Below the pieces are notes generated by a model. It searched no databases and was not told where the DNA came from. It saw nothing but the letters and a program-made list of their open reading frames with translations. The translations under genes and the position numbers were made by a program. DNA of 64,000 nucleotides from an uncultured Collinsella sp. (GTDB lineage: Bacteria; Actinomycetota; Coriobacteriia; Coriobacteriales; Coriobacteriaceae): contig UQLD01000010.1 of NCBI GenBank assembly GCA_900541855.1, positions 10,196 through 74,195 of the forward strand, written 5' to 3'. Shown here one piece after another: positions 19,837 through 29,400 of this stretch (its first letter is position 1; each line of letters opens with the position of its first letter).

Positions 19837-20859
19837 CTACACCGTGAGGAACATCATCACGATGATCATGACAAAGCCGATAAGGTCGGTCGGCAAAAAC
19901 ACCGTCCCCAGCATAACGGCGCTGGTGATGGTCGCCGAAACCGGCTCCACAGTTCCGATGAGGCTCGCACGCACCGAGCCGATGTCCTTAACGCCCTGCA
20001 TATAGAGCATGTAAGCAAAAAACGAGCCGATAACCACGAACACCGCGAGCGCCTCGATACCAGCGGCATCGAGCGCCGGCATATGCGCCCAGGGCTGCAC
20101 GAAGACACATGAGACCACGCCCGCCGTGAGCATTGCCGAGCCCGTGACGATGGGGCTACCGTATTCGGGCAGGATCTTGGCGGGAATCACCGCCATACAC
20201 GCGGCGCTGACCGCACACATAAGACCTGCTGCCAGGCCAAGCGGCGAGATATTCAGGCTGGTAGGGTCGCCGCCGGTGGCAATTAAAAAGGTTCCACCCA
20301 GAGCCAGGCCAATGCCGATGACTTCGCGAGTACGCGGCATGCGGCGATCGGTCACGCAGGCGTAGCCCATGATGATAACGAGCTGCAGGCACTGGAGCAC
20401 CGTCGCGGTTCCGGCGTTCGTCAGGCGCACGGCCGAAAGATAGCAAAACTGGTTGAACAGCAGGCCAAAGGCAGTAAAGAGCAGCAGCTGCTTGCGATCG
20501 GCGGGTGTGGTCCAGAGCTTAATCAGGCGCTCGCGGTCGCGCGTAACAACCACGGCCATAAAGAGTAGACCGGCGAGAATCTGACGCACGCTCATAAGCC
20601 ACAAGGTGTCGACGTGGTAGGTATCGAACAGAAAGCTCGCGCTGGTGCCCGAGAAGCCCCAAAACGAACCGCCCACCAGCGTAGCCAAGACGCCCGTGAT
20701 CATCTTGCGCGACGACGCATCGTTAAGGCGCTCGCGCCAGGCGCGGCGGGTGCTACGGCTGAGCTCGTCGGTGCCCTCGGGCACATCAATGTTCGATATA
20801 TCGGTCATCGGCACCGAAGCCCCTGCGCCTTCGACCTGCTCGACACACTCTTTGCTCAT
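19837..20859 (-). CDS. EamA/DMT-family transporter
   Basis: Ten-helix drug/metabolite transporter-superfamily permease of the cytoplasmic membrane (340 aa). Two EamA repeats are seen: the first from GVLATLVGGSFWGFSGTSASF, the second from GLAAGLMCAVSAACMAVIP, with the usual VAATIPEG-like ends replaced by GTVEPVSATITSAVMLGTVFL. An unusual hydrophilic N-terminal tail of about 55 residues precedes helix 1. Substrate unknown. GGGGGAG is four bases before the ATG at 20859; upstream in-frame ATGs lack an RBS. It is not closely similar to the second DMT protein at 46.4 kb. Confidence 0.82.
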   Translation of the reverse strand: MSKECVEQVEGAGASVPMTDISNIDVPEGTDELSRSTRRAWRERLNDASSRKMITGVLATLVGGSFWGFSGTSASFLFDTYHVDTLWLMSVRQILAGLLFMAVVVTRDRERLIKLWTTPADRKQLLLFTAFGLLFNQFCYLSAVRLTNAGTATVLQCLQLVIIMGYACVTDRRMPRTREVIGIGLALGGTFLIATGGDPTSLNISPLGLAAGLMCAVSAACMAVIPAKILPEYGSPIVTGSAMLTAGVVSCVFVQPWAHMPALDAAGIEALAVFVVIGSFFAYMLYMQGVKDIGSVRASLIGTVEPVSATITSAVMLGTVFLPTDLIGFVMIIVMMFLTV

Positions 20860-21090
20860 TCCACTCCCCCGAAACAGCCTGGAAACAATTCGGCTTACCT
20901 TACCACGGCGAAGGCACCAGCTGGAGGCTTGTCCGCTTATCGGTAGGACAATTCCGCAGGCGTCTTTCCATAGCTCGATACCGCAATGGCCTTGCATTAT
21001 GCGACAGCCAAATCGCGGCAGTAAGCTCTTTTGAAATGGATATGACAAAGCCCCTGAATTCCACAATGTAAGCGATTTTTAAAAATGTTC

Positions 21091-21121
21091 TTGCCACCGA
21101 GTTCAGGCTCCGTTATATTAT
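21091..21121 (+). promoter_or_regulatory. Promoter of tRNA-Val
   Basis: TTGCCA (21091-21096), a 17-base spacer and TATATT (21114-21119) precede the tRNA by about 30 bases. Confidence 0.7.
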
Positions 21122-21148
21122 CCCTTGCGCGCTTGCGCACCCTTGATC

Positions 21149-21223
21149 GGGCGTTTAGCTCAGGGGGAGAGCGCTTCCCTGACACGGAAGAGGTCAGAAG
21201 TTCAAATCTTCTAACGCCCACCA
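21149..21223 (+). tRNA. tRNA-Val (anticodon GAC)
   Basis: The seven-base acceptor arms GGGCGTT and AACGCCC pair. The anticodon stem CTTCC/GGAAG (21174-21178/21186-21190) encloses loop CTGACAC with anticodon GAC at 21181-21183. The T-loop is TTCAAAT. Discriminator A and an encoded CCA (21221-21223) complete a 75-base cloverleaf. Confidence 0.97.
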
Positions 21224-21230
21224 AATGTTC

Positions 21231-21269
21231 ACAGCTCAGAGGCTATGTCCTCTGGGCTGTTTTGTTTTA
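21231..21269 (+). terminator. Terminator of tRNA-Val
   Basis: A 12-bp stem ACAGCTCAGAGG/CCTCTGGGCTGT (21231-21260) is followed by TTTGTTTT. From here to 21449 no gene is seen. Confidence 0.9.
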
Positions 21270-21449
21270 TGTCGCCAAATCCGCTGGCAGCTCCAACCGC
21301 CCAACTAGCCAAAAGCCGACCATCTACTTGCCGATCTATCCATCGGCATAACCAATCAGTCCGCACCGCAGCTTCTCGGCAAAACGCCACGATGCCTGCG
21401 CCCTGCGGTATCCTTGAGCCACTTACACCTGCAGCACCAAGGAGCCACC

Positions 21450-22136
21450 ATGCGCACCGAGCTCGATGTTCCCTTTTCGCACAAAGAAGAAGCCAAGGCG
21501 TTGGGCGCCAAATGGGACCGGACCAAGAAAATCTGGTATGTACCCAGCGGCGTCAACCCCGAGCCCTTTGCCGAGTGGCTGCCCGGTATTGACCGATCCG
21601 ACCCCTCTGCGCCGTATATATATCTAGTACTGGGCAAGCGCGAGTGCTGGAAGTGTCACAAAGAGACCTCGGTCGCGGCCTTCGGCATTCCCTATCGAGC
21701 CGATAACGACGAGAGCATCGCCATCGCGCACGCGCCCAACGAAGCCGGGCACATTGCCATCGACACGGCCAACGCCAACGCACTCGCCATCGTGCCCGCT
21801 CTTGGCTGCGTGCCGGGCGAGATCCGCGACTACCTTCATAAGCGCTGCGGCTACAAGCCCGTAGGCGCGCGAGCCTCCAAAGCCCCGTCGCTCGGCAACA
21901 CGTGCACCAGTTGCGACGCGCTGCAAGGCAGCCGCTATCTGTTCGAGGAGCCCTCGTCCCCGTTTGCCCTCACTGCCATCAACAAGCTGCCGGCACTGGA
22001 GTTTATACGCGTCGAAGTTGCCGGCGTCTTTGGCGTCCCGGCCACGCGTACCGACTTTGACCAGGCGCTCTTTACCTGGGCACGCGACCATCACGCCGAG
22101 TTCCACAAGCAGCTCGGTGAGGGGATTTATTTGTAG
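21450..22136 (+). CDS. DUF5710 domain-containing protein
   Basis: Protein of unknown function (228 aa). The first ~45 residues (TELDVPFSHKEEAKALGAKWDRTKKIWYVP) match the DUF5710 pattern, a short module often found in plasmid primases and mobile-element proteins. Two CxxC pairs follow (CWKC near residue 59 and CTSC near 150), perhaps one zinc site. The ATG at 21450 is chosen because AAGGAG lies five bases before it. It is the first gene after tRNA-Val, in a stretch of accessory genes. Confidence 0.6.
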   Translation: MRTELDVPFSHKEEAKALGAKWDRTKKIWYVPSGVNPEPFAEWLPGIDRSDPSAPYIYLVLGKRECWKCHKETSVAAFGIPYRADNDESIAIAHAPNEAGHIAIDTANANALAIVPALGCVPGEIRDYLHKRCGYKPVGARASKAPSLGNTCTSCDALQGSRYLFEEPSSPFALTAINKLPALEFIRVEVAGVFGVPATRTDFDQALFTWARDHHAEFHKQLGEGIYL

Positions 22137-22173
22137 AGGCAAAAGACACTCACAGCCAACTCCTCCGCATCAC

Positions 22174-22458
22174 CTATCCCTCGTCGCCGGCGTCGTACAC
22201 GATATCGAGGCCACAAACAGGGCATTTCTCCGGATACACCGGCATATGAACGCCTGTCCGTTTTCTCACTTCGTCGCTGAGTCTGTCGCGCGCATCGATA
22301 AACCGAATGTCGAGACACGGTATTTGCGAGCCGCAGCAAGGGCAGGTGACGACAAACGACGCGCAATCAACCTCTACGCTCGGAAACATATTGTTGTCTA
22401 TAAGGGCACACGGCAGTTTTCCGTACTTCCCCATCGCAATATCGCCTCGCCAGCTCAT
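22174..22458 (-). CDS. Small zinc-ribbon protein
   Basis: Unrecognised 94-residue protein with two CPxCG knuckles, CPCCGSQ near residue 39 and CPVCGLD near 82, spaced as in a treble-clef zinc ribbon. The start at ATG 22458 (MSWRGDIAMG) has AGGGGAG upstream; the longer frame to 22530 has none. It shares the minus strand with the HNH gene, about 120 bases downstream of that gene's stop, and may be co-transcribed with it. DNA or RNA binding is only a guess. Confidence 0.5.
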   Translation of the reverse strand: MSWRGDIAMGKYGKLPCALIDNNMFPSVEVDCASFVVTCPCCGSQIPCLDIRFIDARDRLSDEVRKRTGVHMPVYPEKCPVCGLDIVYDAGDEG

Positions 22459-22580
22459 ATACGCTCCCCTCTCGCTATACAAATCAGGAAGAGCATGCAC
22501 CGGCGGGCGTGCGCGAGATTGCATCGCCACGCGATCCGATCAAACAACACGATCGTCAAAGAATGCCAAAGCCAAATACG

Positions 22581-23663
22581 CTAATACGGCAGAAGCCCCG
22601 CCTTTTCACGCTTCTTTTCCGAGCGATCGAACTCAATGCGATGGGCCTCAAGAAACACCGTATCGGGTCGCCACTGACGCTCATCCGGCTGCCTTAGCGT
22701 CGCACCCGCAAAGGAAGCGTAGTCGGTCTTATCCAGCAGGTACGATCCGCACAGCCGATATTCGCCGCAAACAGGCTCAAACGAAATCAGGTGAGCATCA
22801 AATAGGGAATGAAGATCGCGCCGAAGCAGAATACCGTTGCTGGCAACCTGCGATTTGGGTCCCGAGTAATTCTCGATATGTGCAGCCTCCAGAGCTTCAC
22901 TGACGCCGCAGTCCGACACCGCGCAACGGCCATCATAGGCGGCAACGAGCTGCTTGCGGAACCATTGCTGCCCCAATCGCTCGCGCCTTAACGCATAGCG
23001 GACCTTTTCGTCGTCGGTCGCACCCTGTCCGGCAAACTCAATATCGACGGGTATGTGCTTCAGATAACTCATGTCGGGCGCAAAACGAGGGTCCGGTCCG
23101 CCTTTATGAACAGGACCGTGCAGAACAAACCATCCATTTTCGGGCTCGAACCGCTCAACAAACGCAAGGCCGAGCACCTTATAGCCCACCTCGGTTGCAA
23201 ATATGACTCCGACTGGGACGCCACATTCCATGCAGTTGAGCATTTTACGGTTGTAATTCTGGTCTCGAGAACCAACGGCTCCTGGCGCTTGGACCGAATA
23301 CTTAATGACCCACGTACCGTCATCCAAATAGAGCGGAGGCACATCGGTGTAGAAGCTCTTTTTAGAGTTATGGACCGAAAGCGCAAAGATCTTATTGGGA
23401 TCTTGCTTCACCCGATCCTGGCCCGGCCAGAAGATCCCTGAATCCCGCGTTACGGGAAAGAAGTCCGAGCCAATTCTCAAACGGTACTGATACTGAGGAC
23501 TATCTTCCTTGGTGTGGTGCGGAAGGCTGGTCCAAACGCCGCCGCGCTGTTCCTCACCCAGAAACCACTCCCATGCCTCAACGTATTCGGAAGGCACGAG
23601 ACTGCAGGCGCGGTCATAGCTTGGTCCATCCATCAACGGAACAGCAAGGTCAATGTCGTTCAT
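22581..23663 (-). CDS. HNH endonuclease, possibly modification-dependent
   Basis: The 360-residue protein ends in an HNH_2-like nuclease domain: CAVSDCGVSEALEAAHI near residue 250, then NGILLRRDLHSLFDAHLISF, which supplies the His-Asn-His set. The first ~220 residues are a separate mixed alpha/beta domain with YQYRLRIGSDFFPV and SRDQNYNRKMLNCMECGVPVGVIF. This layout, an N-terminal reader-like domain plus HNH, resembles McrA-type type IV restriction enzymes, but I cannot confirm that the N-domain is an SRA or other PUA fold. The start is uncertain: ATG 23663 has a weak AGGTG; a GTG lies three codons upstream. No methylase gene is nearby. Confidence 0.65.
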   Translation of the reverse strand: MNDIDLAVPLMDGPSYDRACSLVPSEYVEAWEWFLGEEQRGGVWTSLPHHTKEDSPQYQYRLRIGSDFFPVTRDSGIFWPGQDRVKQDPNKIFALSVHNSKKSFYTDVPPLYLDDGTWVIKYSVQAPGAVGSRDQNYNRKMLNCMECGVPVGVIFATEVGYKVLGLAFVERFEPENGWFVLHGPVHKGGPDPRFAPDMSYLKHIPVDIEFAGQGATDDEKVRYALRRERLGQQWFRKQLVAAYDGRCAVSDCGVSEALEAAHIENYSGPKSQVASNGILLRRDLHSLFDAHLISFEPVCGEYRLCGSYLLDKTDYASFAGATLRQPDERQWRPDTVFLEAHRIEFDRSEKKREKAGLLPY

Positions 23664-23878
23664 CGCCAGCACCTACAACCATACGAACGCGAGTCATGCC
23701 CCTCAATAATATGGCCGAGAGTCAATTATTACGAGATCTCATTCCGCGATCGGCACATCGTTGATGCTCTCGGTTTGCCGCTGGCGCGCTTGTACCCCGC
23801 TACCCCACTTCCCTGTATACTGATGTAGCACGTGTTTCATCCGGGCTTGTTGGGCCGGATTGTTCATGGGAGGGTCTT

Positions 23879-24370
23879 GTGGCTGCTTCGAATCCGCCTA
23901 AGGGGAGCGTTTCTTCTTCGTCCATCAAGCCGGTTACGCGCAAGGCCGTGCGTTGCCAGCGCGAGGTCGCTTGGCTTGTCACGCAGGCGGCGGGCAGGCT
24001 TGTGGCGACCACTCAGGACGTCAATGCGCCTACGCCGAGCTTTGTGTTAGCGGCGGCGCTGGATTTTGCGCGCCAATTGGAGCTTGCCGCGCAGGATGCC
24101 AACGGCCACCTCGACTACCAGAACGTTATGGCGCCCGACCTGCAAACGTTCTGCCACATGGCCAAGTTGCCTGCCGCGCCCAATGCGCTTTCGGACGCAG
24201 GCTACATGTTTACGCTCTCGGGCGCGGACCTTATCCGCGACATCTATGCATACTGCAGCGAGCTCGCCGAGTGCCACGTCTTTGACGCGGCAGAAGTCAA
24301 ACCGGGAAATGTCATCAAGCTGGTTCTTAGGCTGTTCCTGATAGACGGGTTCGGGGCCATGCCGGCGTAA
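23879..24370 (+). CDS. Hypothetical protein
   Basis: Not recognised (163 aa). The frame starts at GTG 23879 behind GGGAGGG, and its codon use is like the neighbours', so it is probably real. After a Ser/Lys-rich N-terminal ~20 residues it is a soluble, mostly helical protein with no membrane segment, cysteine motif or known catalytic signature. It lies between the divergently read HNH gene and the AlbA_2 gene. Confidence 0.55.
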   Translation: MAASNPPKGSVSSSSIKPVTRKAVRCQREVAWLVTQAAGRLVATTQDVNAPTPSFVLAAALDFARQLELAAQDANGHLDYQNVMAPDLQTFCHMAKLPAAPNALSDAGYMFTLSGADLIRDIYAYCSELAECHVFDAAEVKPGNVIKLVLRLFLIDGFGAMPA

Positions 24371-24470
24371 GCCGAGTCTTTAGCATCACCGTCGACTGGG
24401 CAAAAACCGCTTTACCATAATGGACGCCAATCGAGGGTCGATTATTGGGTCGCCTCGTCCACTAACGCAT

Positions 24471-25937
24471 CTATCCCACGCGCTCCGACAGTCGATACTT
24501 GCGGTTGCGGCTCGTCGCCGGCGCCGTGGGCTCAAGCTCGCCTTGAGCAATGAGCGCGTTGACGCGCGACCTAACCTGGGAAATTGTGAGCCCTGTGCGC
24601 TCTGCCAGCTCGCGCGTCCCCAGCTCGCCGTAGTGTTTGAGTGCCGTCACAATTAAGCCCCCGCCATGATCGACCGGCTCGATCTTTGAACGGTAAAGTA
24701 CGACCTTGAACCGATCGAATCCGGGGCAGAACAGGGGCTCGGCCAGACCATGCGCGCGCATAGCATCGATCATCATCGGGATGCCCGAGCCATTGCCCTC
24801 AGCCGGCGAACCTGCGCCATCCGGCAGCGGGACAATCGACATGAGCTTCACAAGCGTCGCGTTACGGCATCGGGAGCTGCCGTCAAACAAGTTCTCGCGA
24901 GTCTTTCCCCCGTAAAGGCCGCCAGGATTCGTCACCTCGACACGATCGTCAAAGACGTCGACGGCAATCGATTGTCCACAGAACCGATCCCCGTATTCTC
25001 GATGGATTACGGCGTTGGCGATTGCCTCGCGCAGAACCTCCTCGGGAATCTCCAGCGAGTCGATACGCGAGATGCCTTGGACGGTCGAGATGCGGCGCAG
25101 GTTTTTGGCGACAGCTGCGACGGCATCCGAGATCATCTCGCCCAACGTTCCCTCACAGATTGTGCGGTCCATGAACCTCAGCGACCCCGCAGCTCCCTTT
25201 TGAGCTCCCACGTGGACAGCCACATCAATGAAGAGCTTGGGATAGAACTGCTGAGGGTAAACGCCCGCGGCAAGGAGGCCGGCCTTGGTAACATTGCCCT
25301 GGAAGTCGAGGAAATTCAGACGCTCCATCTTTGTCTTCTTGTCCGCCGCACCGCGCATCGCTCGAGGCGTCAACGAATAGGCACGCTCTATCGTGCGGTC
25401 GACCAGCGACTCGTCGAGATCGCCCACACTCGTGCCGGGCACCGCATCGCGATCGCTAGGACTCGTCCGTTCATATGACGACAGTGCCAAAACCTCGGTC
25501 GACGAAAGCGGGACATCTTTGTCATCGATGCGTTTGTAGCTGCCACCTTGAGCGCCCCGCTCTATGACATAGCAAGGCTTGCTCGACGGGTCGAGCTCCT
25601 CAATCGTGATGACCAGAACCACGGTGCCCTGAAGCTCCACTCGCTCGATCGTGTATTTAGGCGGATTGGCCAGCTTTCCTCGACCGCCCGCATCACCCAT
25701 GCCTGACACAAATTGGTTGAGCACTTTCTCGGTCTCGAAGTTCTCAACCGGGACAAAACCTGCGCGCTCACTCACTCCGAGCACGATGATTCCGCCGGCA
25801 GTGTTCGCGAATGCGCTCACCGTTTCCCATACGTCGCGGGAAAGCGTCGTGGCGCTCTCCTTCACTTCGACGTTAAGATCATCCGAGCCCATACGCCTTA
25901 AAGACTCAAGCAGACCGGTCAGCTCGTTTTCGTTCAT
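24471..25937 (-). CDS. AlbA_2 / ATPase-like / winged-helix transcriptional regulator
   Basis: Protein of 488 residues of the Schlafen-AlbA_2 regulator group. Residues ~15-140 form the AlbA_2 domain (VEVKESATTLSRDVWETVSAFANTAGG-type opening, then GGSYKRI). Residues ~290-400 form a GHKL-like region (EVLREAIANAVIHREY, then VTNPGGLYGG). The C-terminus (~430-488) is a winged helix (ELAERTGLTISQVRSRVNALIAQG). Such proteins are usually DNA-binding regulators. ATG 25937 is preferred, with AAAGGA seven bases upstream. The repeated TTATCTCTC array upstream suggests autoregulation. Confidence 0.75.
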   Translation of the reverse strand: MNENELTGLLESLRRMGSDDLNVEVKESATTLSRDVWETVSAFANTAGGIIVLGVSERAGFVPVENFETEKVLNQFVSGMGDAGGRGKLANPPKYTIERVELQGTVVLVITIEELDPSSKPCYVIERGAQGGSYKRIDDKDVPLSSTEVLALSSYERTSPSDRDAVPGTSVGDLDESLVDRTIERAYSLTPRAMRGAADKKTKMERLNFLDFQGNVTKAGLLAAGVYPQQFYPKLFIDVAVHVGAQKGAAGSLRFMDRTICEGTLGEMISDAVAAVAKNLRRISTVQGISRIDSLEIPEEVLREAIANAVIHREYGDRFCGQSIAVDVFDDRVEVTNPGGLYGGKTRENLFDGSSRCRNATLVKLMSIVPLPDGAGSPAEGNGSGIPMMIDAMRAHGLAEPLFCPGFDRFKVVLYRSKIEPVDHGGGLIVTALKHYGELGTRELAERTGLTISQVRSRVNALIAQGELEPTAPATSRNRKYRLSERVG

Positions 25938-25997
25938 CTGCACGTCCTTTCGCTCGGTCCTGCGGAGAATGCCGCGGATAGATTTCCCTCGTCTCTC

Positions 25998-26236
25998 AGT
26001 TATCTCTCGAAATTATCTCTCATCTTTCTGTTATCTCTCATATTAGAGATGAGTGAGAGATAAAAGATAAGATGTCTGCCATCTGTTTCATATAAACATG
26101 TTTTTGCTGGTAGAACAATCGGTATTGAGATAATACCATGATTGCTTGTCTCTTTGCTGCTCAGTTATCTCTCATATTTATCTCTCGTCTTTCTGTTATC
26201 TCTCGTATTCGTGACGAATGAGAGATGAGAGATGTG
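25998..26236. promoter_or_regulatory. Double TTATCTCTC repeat array upstream of the AlbA_2 gene
   Basis: TTATCTCTC occurs at 26000, 26013, 26031, 26165, 26178 and 26196, with an inverted GAGAGATAA at 26055 and GAGAGATG strings near 26220. Both clusters have identical 13- and 18-base spacings. Between them, on the minus strand, lies a candidate promoter: TTGTTC (26113-26118), 18 bases, TATATG (26089-26094). GGTATT/AATACC (26121-26137) is a small palindrome. From 26237 to 26477 nothing further is recognised. Confidence 0.65.
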
Positions 26237-26477
26237 CGGGCGGCGGATGAGCGTGGATTTTGGGCGGTATTTGGGCGTTTTGAGGCTGATTCCGTCCGAA
26301 AATCCACTCTCATTCGATAGGCGTCCAAGTTTCCACGCTCGCGCGGCGGGCACGCGGGGCCTTTACCCAATCCGCTGGCATCGTCTCCAGTTCGCCGCAG
26401 AGCCGCGGCCCCATATGGGTATACTCTCGTGGATTCGACTCGATTCGCCCCCGCTGGGGCGTCAAAGGAGACTGCAT

Positions 26478-29400
26478 ATGCCCACCACCTCAACCGACCC
26501 GCGCGCCGCAGCCGCTGCACTGCTGGTGCCCGGCACTACCTGCCACGGCTTTGCCGTCGAGCGCCGCGAGACCGTGCCCGAGCTCGACTCGGACGCTTAC
26601 GTGCTGCGACACACTGCCTCGGGCGCTCGCCTGCTGTACCTGGCGTGCGACGACGAGAACAAGGCCTTTGCCATTGGCTTTAAGACGCCGCCGGCCGATT
26701 CCACCGGCGTGTTCCATATTCTTGAGCACTCGGTGCTGTGCGGATCGGCCAAGTTTCCCGTCAAGGAGCCGTTTGTCGACCTGATCAAGAGCTCCATGCA
26801 GACGTTCCTCAACGCCATGACCTACCCCGACAAGACCATCTACCCCGTTGCCACCACCAACGAGCAGGATCTGTACAACCTGATGGACGTGTACCTGGAC
26901 GCGGTGTTCAACCCGGCCATCTATACCAAGCCCACCATTTTTGAGCAGGAGGGCTGGCACTACGAACTGGACCTGCCGGAGGGCGACGGCGACAGCAGCG
27001 CCGCGAGCCTGCACGAGGGCACGCTGCGTTATAACGGCGTGGTGTTCAACGAGATGAAGGGCGCGCTGTCCGACCCCATGAGCGTGCTGGACGATGCCGT
27101 CAACGCCGCGCTCTATCCCGACACCGCCTATGCGCACGAGAGCGGCGGCGACCCGCGCGCGATTCCCGCGCTCACCTACGAGCAGTTCCTGGACACGCAC
27201 GCGCGACACTACAATCCCTCCAACTCCTACATCACGCTCTACGGCGACCTGGACGTGGACCGCGCACTGGCCTTTTTGGACGAGCGCTATCTGTCGCAGC
27301 CGAGTGCCGCGAGCCGCCGCATGGACGCTGCCGTTGCCGCCGGCGAGGACCCGTCCACGCTGGCACCCAATCCGTTGGACGCGCAGGCGCCCGTGACCTG
27401 CGAGTACAAGCGCATCGAGATGGCCACCACGCCCGAAAACGCCCTGGTGGGCCTGGGCCTTGTGCTGGGCAGCGCGCTCGACCGCAAGCGCACGATCGCG
27501 GCGGATATCCTGTTCGAGGCGCTGCTGGGCTCCAACGAAGCGCCGGTTAAGAAGGCCATTCTGGCCGCCGGCCTGGGCGGCAACGTGGTGAGCTACACCG
27601 CGGCCGAGAGCCTGCAGCCCTACGAGCTCATCATGCTGCAAAACGCACAGCCCGGTGTGGCGCGCGAGCTGCGTCGCGTGTTCCAGGACGCCTGCCGCGA
27701 CCTGTGCGAGCACGGAGTTCCGCGCGAGCGTCTGGAAGCCATCATCAGCAGCAACGAGTACGACCTGCGCCAGCGTGACTATGGCATCGCCGACGGCGTG
27801 GCCATTGCGTGCGACGCGCTGAGCACCTGGCTCTACGATGACGACGCCGCGACGCTGGCGCTCAAGTACGGCCCGGTGTACGAGGAGCTGCGTAGCGAGC
27901 TGGACGGCAGCTATTTTGAGGACCTGCTGCGCGAGCTGGTGCTGGAAAACGACCACATGGCACTGGTCGAGCTGGTGCCGGTGGACGCCGCCGAGGGTTC
28001 GGAGGGTGCCGAGGCCGCCGAGCTGGCAGCCAAGCGCGATGCCATGACCGATGCCGAGCTGACCGACGTGGTCGAGCGCACGGCCGCGCTGCGTGCCGCG
28101 CAGGAGGCGGAAGACACACCCGAGGCCAAGGCCACGCTGCCGCGCCTGCGCGTGTCCGACATTGGCGAGGCGCGCCCCGAGCCGCCACTGATCGTGGACA
28201 CGACCGTGCCCATCCCCTGCCTGCGCCACGGCATCCCCACCAACCGTCTGGCCTACGCCATGCAGTATTTCGACCTGAACTGCGTCGCGTTTGAGGACCT
28301 GCCCTATGTGACACTGCTCTGCCGCCTGCTTAAGCAGCTGCCCACGCGCGAGCACTCGGCCGAGGAACTCGACAACTTGCTCGCTGGCAAGCTCGGCTTT
28401 TTGAGCTTTACGACCGAGGTCATGACGCAGCCCGAAGTGGACGGCGTGCGCCCCTACCTGCTGGTGAGCGCCGGCGCCCTGTCCGAGAAGATCGATGCGC
28501 TGGCGAGTCTGCCGCGCGAGGTATGGTCGAGCACGCTTTTGGCAGATGCCGACGCCGACCGCGTGCGCGACGTGCTCACACAGATTCGCATTGGGCTTGA
28601 GCAGGGCTTTATCAACAACGGCCACTCGGCGGCGCTCGGTCGCGCGATGAGCTACAGCTCGCCTTCGGCCGTGGTGCGCGAGCAGCTTTCGGGCGTGGAC
28701 TTCTATCTGTTCCTGCGCGACCTGCTCGACCACTTTGACGAGCGCGTGAACGGGTTGCGTACCAAGCTTGCCGAGCTGGCAGGCCGCATCTTTGTGGCCG
28801 ATGGCTGCCTGGCGAGCTTTACCGGCAGCGACGAGGACTTTAACGCATACTGGGCCGCCGCGGGCGACCTGGAGCTGGGCGCTGGCGACGGCGCCGATGC
28901 CGGCCGCAACGCGCTCGTGGTGCCGACGCCGTGCGACCGCCACGAGGCCTTTGTCATCCCCAGCGACATCTGTTTTGCGGCAAGCGCGTGCGACCCGCGT
29001 CGCTTGGGCATCGACGTGACGGGCGCCTGGGCGGTTGCCGCCAACGCGCTCTCCTACGACTATCTGTGGAACGAGATCCGCGTTAAGGGCGGCGCGTACG
29101 GCTGCGGATTCCGCGCGGCCGGCGAGCGTCAGGCGGCGTTCTACACCTACCGCGACCCGGCAATCGACCCCTCGATTGAGCGCGTGGCGCGCGCGGGCGA
29201 ATGGCTCGGCAGCTTTGATCCCGACGAGGCCGCCTTTGAGGGCTTTATCGTGAGCTGCGTGAGCGGCATGGACGCGCCGGTGAAGCCGTACGCGCTCACC
29301 AAGCGCCGCAACACGACCTACTTGGCCGGGCTCGATCCGCATGCGCGCGAGGAGCGCCGCGCCCAGATGCTCGCCGCCACGCCAGGTGAGCTGCGCTCGC

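Noticed and set aside
21149..26000. Integrated element with att sites at tRNA-Val
   Set aside because: No repeat of the tRNA 3' end is seen downstream and no integrase gene is present; only a loose accessory region is supported.
25998..26236. TTATCTCTC repeats as a CRISPR array
   Set aside because: Repeats are nine bases with 4-9-base gaps and no unique spacers of normal size; no cas gene is nearby.
26490..29342. 950-codon open frame antisense to the M16C peptidase
   Set aside because: Same reason: complementary to a complete enzyme gene with intact zinc motif.
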